From Progne subis subis (lineage: Eukaryota; Chordata; Aves; Passeriformes; Hirundinidae): 64,000 bases of DNA. Shown here piece by piece: positions 47,001 to 62,000 of this stretch. Under the pieces are notes generated by a model. That model was not told where the DNA came from. It did no database searches and saw nothing but the letters and a program-made list of their open reading frames with translations. How positions within the stretch are numbered: position 1 is the first letter of the stretch; each line of letters begins with the position of its first letter. The position numbers and the translations under genes were made by a program. The stretch is from contig JAKJHU010000005.1 of assembly GCA_022316685.1 (NCBI GenBank), forward strand, positions 16,780,707 through 16,844,706, written 5' to 3'.

Positions 47001-50000
47001 AACATTTGATTTGTTGCTTATGTCTTTGTACTTTATATACTTTTATAATATAAGGATACCTTTTCTAGTGGACAAACACTTAAGCTATAAGGTTTGTATC
47101 CAGTTATTCAGAATCTGGTTTCAGACATGGCGTAGTAGACAATATGGGAAGACTTTGTGAGAAAAAAAAAAACAGTAATTTTGAGATTTGTAAGCTTATA
47201 TAGTTGTTCAGCAGAGGTTGGTGTGCAGTGCAAGTAAAGGTAAGCAAAGTGTAATGGTAAAGAAATAAACAATAAAAGATGGTTTGTTACAGAATTTATG
47301 GTAGAAGTGAATAAATAGGTAAAAGAGAAAAAATAAGATGGTTAAGTAAAAAAATGACCTTTCAAAAGCTGGATACCTCCAGACACTTCTCCATAATTGG
47401 AGGCCTGTTCATCTTTATTTTCACTGAATTTGATAATAATTGTGAAAGGGAAAAATAATGTAGAATAGTTCTATTTTACTTTAGACTGTGCTAACTTGCT
47501 TGTGAAAACCAAAGTTGACTATAGAAATCAGTGGTTAACCTAGGAAATGTTTCCTGTACTGGACAACTGACCAACTTCTGCTAGACAAGTGAGCTTCCAA
47601 ATAAGATCAAAAGACTTGTAGGGAAAACTATAGGTTGGGCTACTGGATCACTTCTATTGATTTACAGTCCTGTCCTGTGTTACTTTCATACTAACTACAT
47701 ACTAACTACTTTTTCATGGTAGGATACCATATGAATTTTACAGTTTGTTTCACTACCTGTAAATACATTCTTTCTCCTCTCTGTTGTTTTTTCAGGAGTC
47801 CCATGAACAATGTGTCCAGTGGATTGTAAGATTCATTCATAGCCAACACAGTCCTAAAAGAATTTCTTTTCTTTATGACTGCCTAGCCATGGCAGTAGAA
47901 ACTGGACTTCTGCCCCCCAGGTGAGCCATGTCGGAATAATTGATTAGATACATGGAAGATGTTATATTGGAGGTATTTTTGCAATGACATTGTTGTGTTA
48001 CTGCTGGAAAAGTTGTGCTTATATCTGCCATTCATTCTTGCGTTGTCTTCTTCTGCTAGGATGGTTTGTGAATCTCTGATAAACTCCGATACACTTGAGT
48101 GGGAAAGGACTCAACTGTGGGCATTAACATTTAAATTGGTTCGGAAGATTATTGGTGGTGTAGACTACAAGGTATGTTCCACTCTTTCCTTTTTCTTTGC
48201 AAAGACATGTTATTTGTTCCCGTTGTTTTTATGATTTTTATTTCAGAGGCATCCAATTTTTCAAAGTCTGATTTTCTTAGAAAATAAAATTCAGTGAGCA
48301 CTTTCAATGCTTTTTGAACTTTACCCTAAGAGATAATTTTGTATTTACATGTGTAACTCTTCATAGTCTTTTCTCTGACAAGCTAAATAACCCTAATGCA
48401 GTTGCAGAAGTGGTAAACACTAGAAAATAAAAATTATCAAGCACTAAGTCTGGAATTTTGCATCTGCTTTAATCTCTGTTGCTACATAGCAAAAATAGCT
48501 CCTGAGCTGAGTCCTTGGCATGGTACAGCTCCAAGAGAAGGAGTACGAAACCATGCATGTCTTGAAGAGAATCACCTTGCTGCATTGTTGATCATGTTAG
48601 AGCAAAAAACATAAAATACAACACTCTGCTCTGGTCAGGGCGCAAAAGGTTTTATTTCTGGATGCACATTAAAATACCAACAGTTACTTTCTCTTCTGAA
48701 GCATCCTAACTCTGAGAAGTTCCATAAGGAATTTAATGTAATTTGTGTTAACTTTTTACGTAATCAGTATTAATATTCTCAGGAGCACTTTGTCGTCTGA
48801 CACTTGGCAGCAAGAACTAATTTTTCTGTCAAAATGTTGTCTGACCATATTGACTGTGTAATCTTTCTGCCAGAAATAAAGAATATCTTGGAACGTTAAT
48901 TTCATGTGCTTTCTTTCAGGGTGTGCGCGATCTGCTGAAAGTGATCCTAGAGAAAATCCTAACAATTCCAAATACTGTGAGCTCAGCTGTTGTACAGCAG
49001 CTTCTAGCAGCAAGAGAGGTAAGTATATGGATTTTATACCACTGTAGAGGAAGACAGGCTCATTCTCTTATTATAAATGAGTTTCTGATGGTTGGGATAG
49101 CTCTGATTTTTGGTATAGTTCAAGAAGAAGGTCGCACTCTTTGTGTTCTAATTCTTTACTGTAATTGCAGTTTATGCAGTAAACAAAGTGCTTTTGTGGG
49201 GTATTGTGAGTAAGTGTTAAAATCCCTAATAAGAGAGTCAGACCCAATGCTTGACATGCCTAAGGTAAGATGTATAGGATATAATAATGATTAATAGTTT
49301 TTTCTTAGTGAATAAAAATAGTAATTGTTTTCAGTACTTTGTGGGCAGACATAGAGGCGTGGTCTTAATTAGGTTCAAACAGTCTAACTTAGGCTTGTAC
49401 AATTTAAAACAGGTTTGAGAATGCTGTATTACTATCAGAATACAACTTAAGAAAAAGTTTTTTAATTCTTGTATCTGTTTTAGTGGGCTGTCTCAGACTA
49501 GTAGACAGATTACACATTCATTTACCCTATTCAGGTTCTTTTACACTAATGATTTTTTTTTTTATTTATAGGTGGTAGCCTACATCTTGGAAAGAAATGC
49601 TTGTTTACTGCCTGCCTACTTTGCAGTTACAGAAATCAGAAAACTATATCCTGAAGGAAAACTTCCCCACTGGGTAATGATATATAAAATAATGTACCCT
49701 GGAATTTTGTTGCACGCAATACTTATATTTTAAAATTAAGTGTATGTGAAAGTTTAAAATTTGCTCAACAGTAAGCTCTGTGTTTAGTCACATAGATGAA
49801 GATGCAGGCTTGATGTGATTGCAGCAGCAGCTCTGTGTGTTCTTGCATGAAACTGATGACATAATTTTGACCTATGGTCTGATGTTCAAAACTCTTGAAG
49901 CACTGAGTTGGTTTTATTGAATATGTTTGGAAATGCAGGTTATACATATCTACCACTTGTGCTTTCTCTATGGCTTCAGGATAAGACAAATCACTTTAAA

Positions 50001-53000
50001 TACCTGACCAGTGTTTTCTATGTTTAAACTGAGTTATGCAGAAACATTTGGGGCTCTGGTGGGATGAAAATTGTCGTTTCCAAAAAAATAACGTAATGTA
50101 GGTCCAGTTTTTAATTTTGCATTCTGTTAATATAACTAGGTGTTTGGAAAAAGGTAAAATCCCAACTCCCTTGTATTAATGGGAAAACTATTACTGTCTT
50201 TTAAGAGAAGATTTAAAGTAGATTGTACTAGAGTGGGTCATTTTTCTATGTGGAATTGTTTTTCAGCAGCAGAGATTTGTTATGAGCTGAAATTACAGCT
50301 TATTTTAAATAATCTAAGTGTTATGCATTCAAATAACATAGTTTGCATAGGAGAACAGTTCTTACATAAACTCCTACTTGAGTGCAAAGAGGTAAGAGTG
50401 CTTCCTACTCCTCCTTTCTAATGCCACATTTTTCATTTTGTGGTTTTCTGTTCCAGATGATCTGTCCAACCTTTTGAAATAGGAAGCTACTTATTTTAGT
50501 AGATTTCTGCATATTTTATTAAAATGCATACACGTATATATTTTTAAGTCTTAAATATTCCTTATCAATGTCTGGAACTTAAACTCTAATATTTTTCTCC
50601 TCTTCTCACCCAGTTACTAGGTAATTTAGTATCAGATTTTGTGGATACCTTCAGACCTACAGCAAGAATAAATTCTATTTGTGGTAAGAGAATGACTTAA
50701 TGAATGATTTTAAAATAAATAAATTTATTTTGAACTATATTTTTCTTAGAACCTTTTGGGACCTATATCTAAGCAAAATAATACAGATATAGTACCTCTA
50801 CCCTTGAAAGTTTGTTCTCAGACTTGGGTCCCTTCAGTTTTTTTTTGAAGGGGAAAATTCATTGCTGAGATCAAAATAACTTTTTGCTACCTGATGGTAG
50901 TGGAAGTGTGCTAGCTGTTACATGGTCATACAGTTTGTAACTACAGGTCGCTACTAGAGTAGGAAAATTGTAGGTTTTCTGTGCACAAGGATTTTGAGTT
51001 AATAATCCACTGAGATGTTAGTTTTGGAGTGTTTCAACTTCAATTTCCGTTGGAGCTTTTGTAGCTGCTCAGCCTCTTTGTTGTTGCAGTCTTCTGGGTG
51101 AACTTTTCCTAGCTCAGATGGGTAATCTTTTCTGTGAAAGAAGTGCATATCTTCATTTATTGTTAGAAATACGATGATCAAAATTTGGATGCTTTAATGT
51201 GATGCCTGCTGCATTTTTCTTCAGAAGATAAAAATGTCTTCTCTTTGCTTTGAGTAGTTCAATAAGAGCTGTGTTAGTTCTGAGCAAGGTTTATTGTGAT
51301 GGAACTTCTTTAGTGCAGAGATTAAAAATGTAAATTCATCTGTAATGCTCCCAAAGTATTTTGTTTCAGAAGCATCTAGTTATTCTTGTATTGGAAGTGT
51401 GGCATGGCTTTTATTTATATGACTGACAGGGATCACATTTTATTTTTTCCAAGTGTTGTGTGTGTAAATGATGTGTATAGATATGATGGAAGGGAAGAAG
51501 TAAATATTTATTTATTTCTTGTTCTATCTGATAATAATATGGCCAGTTCGGATAATAGAAGTCATGGAATCTGAACTGAGAGAGGTCAGCTTTGAGGCAC
51601 CTGAATTTACATGCTGATATAGAAATTTGCTTGGGGCTCAGATGCTTATGTTTAAAAAACTAAAATAAAGGCTAGTTTTCCAGTCTACACTGACTAACAA
51701 GTGTAAATTTAGCCTACCAAAAACACTTCATGTGTTTTAGTCTCACTGGGCTACGCTGACTGAATTGACTGGATCTTCATTGACTTTAATTGGAATACCC
51801 ATGCTTGCATTTGACTGCTTTACTGAACACAATATTGCCTACAGGGTCAATGAAGGGAAAGTGAAAGACTAGATTATACTTAGGTTTATAAGGCTATTTT
51901 CTTTGTGGAAAGGGTCAGTCTGCCAAAATCAAATCCCTAGGTCAACCAATGTCAGAGGAACAGTATTCTGGTAATCTGTAAGAGTACTTTTAGATTGATA
52001 TTTGCGGATACTTTTATTTTGGGGGTACCCAAGGTGTATAAATGGAGACTTTACTGCTTAGATATTTTATTAGCTGAAAATTCGTTAGAAAAATAACATC
52101 AATTTGAAGCAAAACCTTTAAACGGTGGAAATTGAAGGAGAGTATAAAAGTGGCCAAGGCAAATTTATACATTGAAATGATTCAGCCATGAGCCAGTTCC
52201 ACTGCTTGAGAATTTGTTTCATTGTATGTAGGTCGCTGTAGTCTCCTTCCTGTGGTAAATAACTCGGGTGCTATGTGTAACTCATGGAAGCTGGATCCTA
52301 CAACCCTTCGTTTTCCTTTGAAAGGTCTCCTACCATATGATAAGGTATGCTTGGTTAAACTTCTTAAACTTATGTTATAATATAGGTTGTATTCAGGAAA
52401 ACAAAACTTTTATATCATTAAAGGAGGGAAAAATTTCAATTAGGAATATCCATGTTAGTTAGGCTAACTTCAGAGGTGTAGGTATTTTATATTTCAGTGA
52501 TTTCAAGCTATATATAGAGGACCTGGAATGTAGTGTTTGGTATAACTGCTGTCCAGGATGCTGAAGAATATGAGACATAATTTAATGTGCTTTGTGGTTG
52601 TGTGCATGTGAGAGAGCAAGTGAGAATTGATTGGAAAACTGGCCAGATGGAAGAGAATGGGAAAGTAATTTCTTCTTTTCTCTGACCTTCATTATTCCAC
52701 AGGAAAGATAATTTACAATTCAAACTTAAAATTTGTGGTTTTAAATGTGAAACTCTGAATGTCAGGTAGTGGTGTACTGAAAGACTTTAAAGGATAAGGA
52801 CAAAAATCCCTGTTGTTGTGCATCCCATTCCCCATACCCAAGATGTCTAAGAAAGGAAATAAATACAATATGTCTAGCATGTACAGTGCTCACTATCTAC
52901 AGCCATTATCATTTTGTGTGTTTCGTGACACAGATGTGGTTTCTTAAGCCTTCATCTCCGAAATACTTGTTTAGACTCTTCTCAAGTCCCTGTAAGCTTT

Positions 53001-56000
53001 TAGTATTCTCAACATTCCTTTGACAAGGAATGCCACATTTCAGTTTCATGTGGCATGAGGAATCAACTCCTTCAGTTTGTTTTGAACCCAGCTCCAGATA
53101 ATGTTTTTATTTAAAGTGATTCAGGCTGTTGGAAGATGCAGTGAGCAGTTGTTTCATATCCGATTTCTTCACATCAGTCCTGATTTTTATGCATTTTTGA
53201 TGCATTTCCTCAGTTGTCTTACCTTGTTTCCTTTGAGTTCAAGGCTGTTCCAAGAAGTATACCATCCTTTTATTGGATGAAAAGTGTTCTTCTACTTGGA
53301 CCTCATAAAATCTGCCACTTCTTAAGAGCTATGTTTATCTCCTCATTTCTTTTCGTTACCAAAGAGCAAGAGGATTTCCCAGATAACGCATACCTCCATA
53401 AATTAGCCATTCATTCTTACCTTGTTTATTCAGTTAAATATAAGCTCAGTATTAAACGTGATCTTGAGGCAAATATATGTTTGTATGTGATTGCTTGTTT
53501 CTTTTTCAAGGATCTGTTTGAGCCGCAGACTGCTTTGTTGAGATATGTGCTGGAACAGCCGTATTCAAGGGATATGGTCTGCAATATGCTAGGTCTGAAT
53601 AAGCAGGTACTGTACTGTGCTGTAACATGTGATTTAATTCTGCATAGAATCTGCACTATTCTTTTTCTCTTTTCTTTGCTATAGCTAACTAAGCAAAACA
53701 GTTTAGGTACAGAGAGTGATTTTTTTTTTTTTTTTTTTTTTAATGAGATCGTATTAGGTTAATTGGACACTGATATTCCTATCATTTGTATATTGCTTTA
53801 CGAATGTTAAATTGAAAAGTAGAGATTTAAAATATGATTTTTTTTTGCATTGCTTTTTTTTCCTATAAGGCCAGCCTCAAGTACACCTTTGACAGACAGT
53901 AGGAGACTGGTTATTGTTCGTTGGTTTTTAAAGTGTTGTTGTACTCTGTTATATTGGAATGTTAAAGTACTAGAATAGTTGAAAGCTGGAGTTTGTTTTG
54001 TTACATTTTTTCTTTTGAAACTTTAGAATGGGGGGGCTTAGTCTGACTTGGGGATCCTTGAGGCTGGCCTCATAGTCACTGTTTTGTCTTTTCTTTTTTT
54101 CTTCCTTTATTTTTGTTCTGTCCTGTCTTGTCCTGCCCATCCTCCAATGCTCTAGACCTTGAACATTGCTCAGGTATGTTCACAACCTTACTGTTGTATT
54201 GTGACTAACGATACGCTGGCCGCTTTGTAGCCACTGATTCCAGGTAGAGAATACATGTACAGTCAGGGCTTGAAATTGGCAGGACCATTAGTCAAGGGCA
54301 AATTCTCACTACAATTCTCTAGGCATATGAGAGATGTAGCATAAAGCTGACAGTCGGTGGTCCTTTGATACTAAAATTTTTGTTGGAATGGACTGCTACC
54401 AGTTTCCCTTACCAGTCACTTCTACTTTACTGGAATTTTCAGATGAGGAGAGATTTTTAGCTCAACATTTCTTTCCTTAAGCTGGTGGAAAAAATATCCA
54501 CTGGACTTTAATTGTAAAAATATAAGGCTGTAAATATATAATTAAAAAAAAAAAAAGTTTACTAGTGGAATTTTCTTATCATTAGAAAGCCTCTGTAAAG
54601 AACTTCCCAACAGGCAATTACAATATTCTCCAATCTAGCTGAGAGTAGTGCAGAATACCACACAAAAAGTAGTTTCTTAAAATTTTGACTGCTTGTTGAA
54701 ATAAATAAACAACTGAGCAAGTCAACCAAGTAGATTTTGGCTTGAAATTTGAAGTTATGGGTGTTATATTTACAGTTTATCCCTCATTACATTGATAATT
54801 GCCACACCTACTTCAAAAAACCTGTTTAAGATTCATAAAATAGCGTTGCTGTTTGCAATACTATAGTGAAGGTTGTGTCAGTGTTTCCATTTAAGAAACT
54901 TTTTTTAGGTTTGTAACTTGACTATAAAATTTACATGATCCTGAAACCTTGTGTACATTTCCCAATGTAATGGAATACACCAGTGCCTTTTCTGAACTGA
55001 GATAATATTTTTGAATGCACAGATTCCTACATCTTGACTGACAGTACTCGTATGTTGTATATGATGATCTTTTGTACCTAAGACTCAAAGCAGCTGAAAT
55101 GTTAAAACTTGGAATCGAGCTGCTAGGTTTACTGTTTAAATGAGTAATATTTGTGTGTCTTTCTGTGTCTGCATTGAGTTGATAAACCAAACTATTCCTC
55201 TATCCATCTTGTAGCTGGTAAATAATACAAGATACAGACAAAAATTACATTGAACCCATTTTATTCTTCTAACTATGGATAGTCTGTCCTTTCATGTAAA
55301 AAAACCCAAAACATTTATGTTAAAAATGCTGGTTTTAACTCCTACTTCATCATCCTCTGAAAGTAATTGAAGAAATAAAATGTGTTAAATTATACTTTCT
55401 AAAATTTATTTGCTAGTATAGGAATTCTTACACAAAGTTTCATCCTGGTGTGAACTTTTATGGCCAAGGAACAAACGTGAAGAATGTAGCTTATAAAGGA
55501 AATGCTGACAGAACATGAACTATAGCTGTGCTACTACAGTTACACCAGTATAAAGATGTTGAAAATTTGTGAGTTGAAAATACAGATTTGGGGTGGGTGG
55601 TATAGTGGTATAGAACAGGAAATATATTCCATTTAAACGTTAATATACTCTGCATAAAATTGTGGAAAACATTAAAATTTTACTTGTTTTCAGGTACAAA
55701 TTTCCTTTGTGTTATATTTCAATTTGTTAATGTAGTCACCTGACAAAAATAGTAGCATGCTTTTCAGAAGTTTTGTAACTATCAATGCTTTCAGTAAAAT
55801 GGCTGATAATCCTGTATTTTATTATTAGAGAAATAAACTGCAGAAATTGAACTGTCACTATAATAGAAGACACTTAGAAATGCAATAGTGCCAAGTTTGT
55901 TTCAGCATAAATACAGAAACACCTCAATGCAATGATCATTATTTATTTATGATCATTAATTTTTTTATGTGGAGTTGCTTGTATGCCCTGTCAACTATTT

Positions 56001-59000
56001 ACACAGATCCTGTTGCAGGATTGGAGCCTTCATTTGAATCTTTTGGCATCACAATCTAGGTATGGTTCAGCCAGATTTGTCCTAGTTCTCAAATATTCAT
56101 GAAGATGAACAACGAAATTTTGTGGTTCAGTCTTAACTAATCAGATCTGTGTATAGAAAACCATTCACTCATGCCATCTCTGAGTTGTATAAAAATATAC
56201 AAATCCAGCTGTCCTGTTAACCTTGCAGGGAGAAAAATGAAGGTAAAATTTCATATGTTTGTAGATTCATATGTTCCTTTCAGGATTCTAAGTTTTCTTA
56301 GGAGATGAGGTTTTCCAATACCCTTATCAAGTACATGGTTTTAAGTCCAGATGTAATAATATAGATTTTGAAATGTTTCTTTTGTTGGTGTCTGAGGACT
56401 CTTAAGTATTTGCTACTGTGTATTTCTGTGTGGAACAGTACAAACACTTGTATATCTGTTTGAATTGGTCTGTAGGAAATAAGAGATTTAAATTGTTTTT
56501 TGTCTTGTATATTATCATGATTTGCAGCTGAAATCTTACCTTAAGAGTCTTTTGCTACCTAAATGACTCAACAATTCTATGTCAATTTATATTCTTCTGC
56601 TAACTGGGGTGTCAATTTAAATTCTTAGTTATTTTTTTAAATAATTTTTTGAACTGTATAAGAGTTTGGTTTTTTTGAAAATGATTAACACAGTTCGGAG
56701 TGTCTTAGTACACTGATACACATTAAGATTTGGTTTAGGGTTCTTACAGTTGTTTCTTAAAACAGAACTAAAATAATGTCTTCAGGACATGAATTCACTT
56801 TGGAGGTTTTGGTTTATATCTTTACCTACTCTATATGTACATGAAGAATAAAATGCCATTTTTGCTTGCGTAGTTGCAGTTAGGATCTTGTTGCAGTCCT
56901 CCAATCAAAAACTGTTATTTTGATTTCTCTGCTTTGGGGAATATTTGGGACAGGTGGTAATTCTCAGGTGTAAAAATGTTTCATTAGTAGCTATTTTATT
57001 AATGATTTTGCTCTTTAAATAGTGTATTTGGCTGGTCACCTTTTAAACCAGCAGTGGTGATCTGCAGCTTATCTCATTAGTTATGTCTTACTCTGTGCAG
57101 GTGAATGTGTAGTTGTGTTCTCTGCCAGCTACAAACGAGGATAATTAGCACGGGGAAGCTGTTGGGTGCAGAACTGTTACGTGAAAGGAATGACATAATG
57201 CAATATTTAAAAATTGACTTCCACTTTTATTTTTAGAATTTCAATTGATGCTGGGATCTTACTATCAGATTTTACTGGTGATAATGTGGCAAAATACTCA
57301 GTTTAAGAGGTGTCATTATTTTTTTATATGTTTCTGATTGTAAGGGTGTGTGTTGAGAACACTCAAGTATATGTTCCTTGTTGAAACTTACTCCTTTTTT
57401 TAATGGGGGAATGTTGAGAATGGCTGCTAAACTTGGAGGAGATGATAGAGTCAGGTATAATATAAACAATAAGCTTTATCGTTTTGGGTTGTCATAGCAG
57501 ACCGTTTTGGAAAATGGAAGTGTGGGAGTACTTCTGTCATGTTGTAACTACAGGCATTTTGAACTGGACTTTTGGAGACACCATTTACTCTTGTTGGGAT
57601 CTTGGTCTATGCGATTTGGTCTTCTGAGTCCATTTCTTAAGAGAATATATTTACTAAATGTTGTTTGTTTAAAATACTCAAAAGCTATCATAGCCATCAG
57701 CCAGCCTTACTGACTCCTCAAAATATTTTTCTTTTAGGAAATTTTTATGCTAGCAATGCCCCTGCCCCACCCTTTGACACTCACCATGTCTCAACACCTC
57801 AGAAAAAGAAGGAGTTAAAAATTCAAACCCAAATAAGAACAACAAGCCACCATCCAACTAAAGCTCTGATCCACTTAAAAGAAATGCTACTAGTCCATTA
57901 GAGGGCTGGTCTTGAGAAATTTGAATGTCAAGTTGACATGGAAGCAATTTTTTTCCGCCCTGTATTTCTTCATGGTTTAATAATGTTTTCAGTGAAATTA
58001 TGTATTTTCAGATCTTTAAATGTTATTTTCAGAACAAAATGGAGAATGTGTTTGTACAACCAAATTGTAAAAATTAGAATCATGTTTACTTTAGGAGAAA
58101 AACATAGGGATTTTGAATTCTACATTTTTTCATACATAATCCAGAACAGCGTTTGGAGGTTTTTTGTTAATTTTTGTTTTACTTAAGCCATGCCAGAACA
58201 TGAAGTCCTACTTATTTGTGAGGGGAATCAGCTCTCACCTATAATTTCATTCATCTCAGTCTATACTAAGATTTTCTTTCACTTTGGAGTAATAAGGAAA
58301 ACAAGAGCCCAATCCTGCAAAATCATGTGCAGCACAGTATTTTATTTCCATGAATTATGAAACTATAGGTACAAAATCTTTGCAAAAATATATATTCACT
58401 GAAAATACAGGGGAAAAAAAAAGTTGCCAGAAAATTAAATTAATTGGGATAGAATGTGGTGTACTGCTATTTTTCTGATGGAAAATTGTTTTTAAAGCAA
58501 TGAAAGTGTGGTTTTCAGAATAAAAGCTTGAAAAAATTTTTTAAATTTCCTGGGTCTTAAACTTTTTCCAGTCTTAGAATTATTCACAATAGCAAAAATT
58601 CCTACTGGAAATTCTGGCTTACTTTTTAACAGTAATATTCTTCCTGTTGTATTCTTTGAATAACTTCATTCCAAATTAATATAGCCTAACATGATTAGGC
58701 TTTTGGACATTAACCCAGTGCTTAGCAAACTATTAAATTTCAAGCCCTGTACATAATAGTTTTGCATGCTGGATTATAAACTAGTCTGTAGTGTTGTCTG
58801 TTGCACCCTGCTCTGCTTCATAATCAGTTGCTTTGGGAGGGGGAGAAAAACGAGCCACAAAAGACCCAAAGTGTTCTGAACTGATGGTGCCAATACTGCT
58901 CTCTGTAAACCTGTACCATGGTTGGTCTGTGATAATGACATTGCGTACTGGGAGAAAAGGTATCATGCTTTCTGTCTTAGCTAGAGGTTTGTGTTAAGCA

Positions 59001-62000
59001 TGCTTCAGGAAAGCACAGCTGGAATTGTAGCTTTCTGCAGTTTTGAGCTGGCAAAGAGCATGCAACAGGGGATGCTGTTCACTGTGTTTTGTCAACTTTT
59101 CCAGTTCTTGCATTCTATTTTTAATTGAAGAGAATCTCTTTTTCTTTCATAGCAAAAGACTACCATCAATGAAGGTAGAACAAGCATCTCCTTTCAGCAT
59201 CTCTCTTTACTTTTATTATATCTTTATATTAGCCTTTTTTTAGGCTGCCTGGCTAGTAAGTCAAAGAATTCATCTAAGGCATCCCTAAAATGTTTTATGA
59301 GTATTGGGGTGATCTTTTAAGACTTTTTTACATACACCTTTTTGCCTCTAGAAAGGGATAATGCATTTTCATGATTAGTGTTTGAGCAGCTCAGTTCCTT
59401 TTCTTTTGTATCATAAAGTAATAATTTTTTCTTTAAGGCTGCGTTATGTTACAGGCATTAGGAGGCCAAACAAAAAAATTAATAAATGTGACCATTCTTG
59501 ATTGCATTGAAACAAACAGATTATTTCTGAAGTGCTAGCACTTTCTGACATAAGTTAAATTCTCCATTTTTTTTCCTTAGTTATAGTATGTTATGTGAGT
59601 GTTACAATACAAATGCAGGATAATAACAAGAAGTTGAAGTACTGAAGATTTTGTAACATGTGACATTATACTTGGTAGTCTTGAACTGCAGATTTATAAT
59701 CTGAGTTCCAAATTACTGGTACTGGACCAATTTTATATATATCTGTACTAACAGAATATATCTGAATATATAATGCATTCCTTGATCATTATTAAAAATC
59801 ATCAGGGATGGTATGTATTTTAAATTATTTCTGGGTTTTCATAGCTCAGTGTGAAGACTGTGGCAGTCTAACATTCAAAGGGCTCCTCACTCTGATGTGT
59901 AATTTCTGTTCTGTTTACAGTATGTAGAACACACCACTGATTCATTTTCAAGTCTTTTTGGTGATGTAACCTGTGGTGCTGTGTCAATAGGACAGCATCT
60001 ACTTACAGGGGAATTAACCAGATGTTAACTCTGCTGCTAGTTGCAGGCAGTAGGCGAACCCAATACAAGAGTAAAAACAGAAGAGTCATCAAATATCTTC
60101 ATCATGTATTGGGATGTTTCCTCTGAATTTGATGGTATAATTGGTCCATTTTCTCTATGGTGATCCCTACTTTTGAAATGGACTTAGTGGAGGAAAAAAA
60201 CAAAACAACAAAAAACCCCAAACTAAATAAAAGAACCCCTGCCTGTGTGTTTGAAGCATGGGCTTTGTTTTCTGTGACTGTGAGATCAGAGAAATAACAT
60301 TCTGCCTGAATTTACTATAAAACAGCAAAAAAAACCCAACCAAACCCCAGATGTTATCTCTGTGTTGATGTGTTTTGGAACTGAGTAGGGAATTATGGAA
60401 TACATGATAAAATGTGAAAATAGTTGTGACCTGTAACATAGTGCAGCTTTAATATACTGGCTTATCCTTAACTTAAGTTCAGACTTCATCTCATGCTTCC
60501 CAGCCTTCTGTCAAAATACTGTACTGTAACTGCAAGTTCTGGAGTTAATGGCAAGGCTTTTGGAATACTGTATCTGATCTCTGCCTTACAGCACAAGCAA
60601 CGTTGCCCTGTGCTGGAGGACCAGCTGGTGGACCTTGTGGTGTATGCCATGGAACGGTCTGAGACTGAAGAGAAGTTTGATGATGGTGGAACCAGTCAGC
60701 TTCTGTGGCAGCATCTCTCCAGCCAGCTCATTTTCTTTGTGCTCTTTCAGTTTGCAAGTTTTCCTCATATGGTCCTGTCACTCCATCAAAAGGTAAATTG
60801 TTTGTAACGTTCCCACACGGTAAGAGGGATTTAAAAAACAAAAGCAGTATTTTTTCTAAAAGTGTTACCCCTGCAAGAAGTACCTTATATGTAAGAATTA
60901 ATTAATTTTTTAATCACTATTCTCTCTAGAAGTCAAATTCTCAAGTTATGGTGCTGTGAGCTAGTTGTGGTTTTATTGTATTCAGTTACAGGATGTTGCA
61001 TTTATTTGGGTTCAAGGTGTACTAAAAACTAGAATAAAGAGACAAACTTCGGAAGATCTAAGTAATGTGCAGTTGCAGCCGGTTTACAAATGAGTTTTGA
61101 ACAGAGTGAATGCTCTGTTACATTTGTGGATTAAAAAAACATGCCATGCAAATAGATGTAGGAACTTGCTGTTTGTCTAATCAATCCACTCAAGCAATCA
61201 AAGGTAATTTTTCCAAATATGGTGATACTGGCAATCACAGTCCAAGTCATTATTACTTCCCAGTAATAATTCCATTAAAACTGATACTAGTATTTGCCCC
61301 TTTCTCTGGTGCTCAGGGTTATATTACTAAGAGTGGTGATGCCAGTCCTCCATAAGAAGGGAAAGGAGGGGTTGCAGTCAGCCAGCAACATCCTGAGCTT
61401 TTTGCTGAGAGAGCTGTATGCTATTGATGGTAGGGTAGGGATGTTCTTTCTCCTCACTGTAGGGTCAGCTTGTGGCTATTTAGATGCAGTTTCCAACACG
61501 CACAACACATTGCTCCGTCTTCATTTGTCCACAGTTCCATGTTACATAAAAATTTACTGTGTATGTTGTGTTCCACTTGTGATGGATTGTAGTTCTCTGT
61601 TCTGTGTTTTCCCTGAAATTAGTTTTACCAGGGCTGTATTCCTGTAATTACTGTTAATAAACAGTTGAAACAGTAGGCATTATACAACACAATTGCACAA
61701 ATCTAGTATAAAACTACAGCAAGCAAGGTAAGAGTAGAATATTAGTTATTAGAGAGTTTCTGTTACAGATAAAGAAATTAATTAACAAACACCCAAACCC
61801 AGGTGAGTCCAGATGAAGCCAACTGAAGTTGTTCTGGCTCAGGGACTTCCTTTGTAGGAGTTTGTAAAGGAGTTTATCCTGTGGCCTGATGCTAGCAAAC
61901 GCAATACTGTGCTTCACTACAGGGCTACAATTTAAGACCAATATTTAAGTGTTGCTAGATTTTCAAAGCAGTGATCCTCAGGAGTTAAATGCATTTTAAA

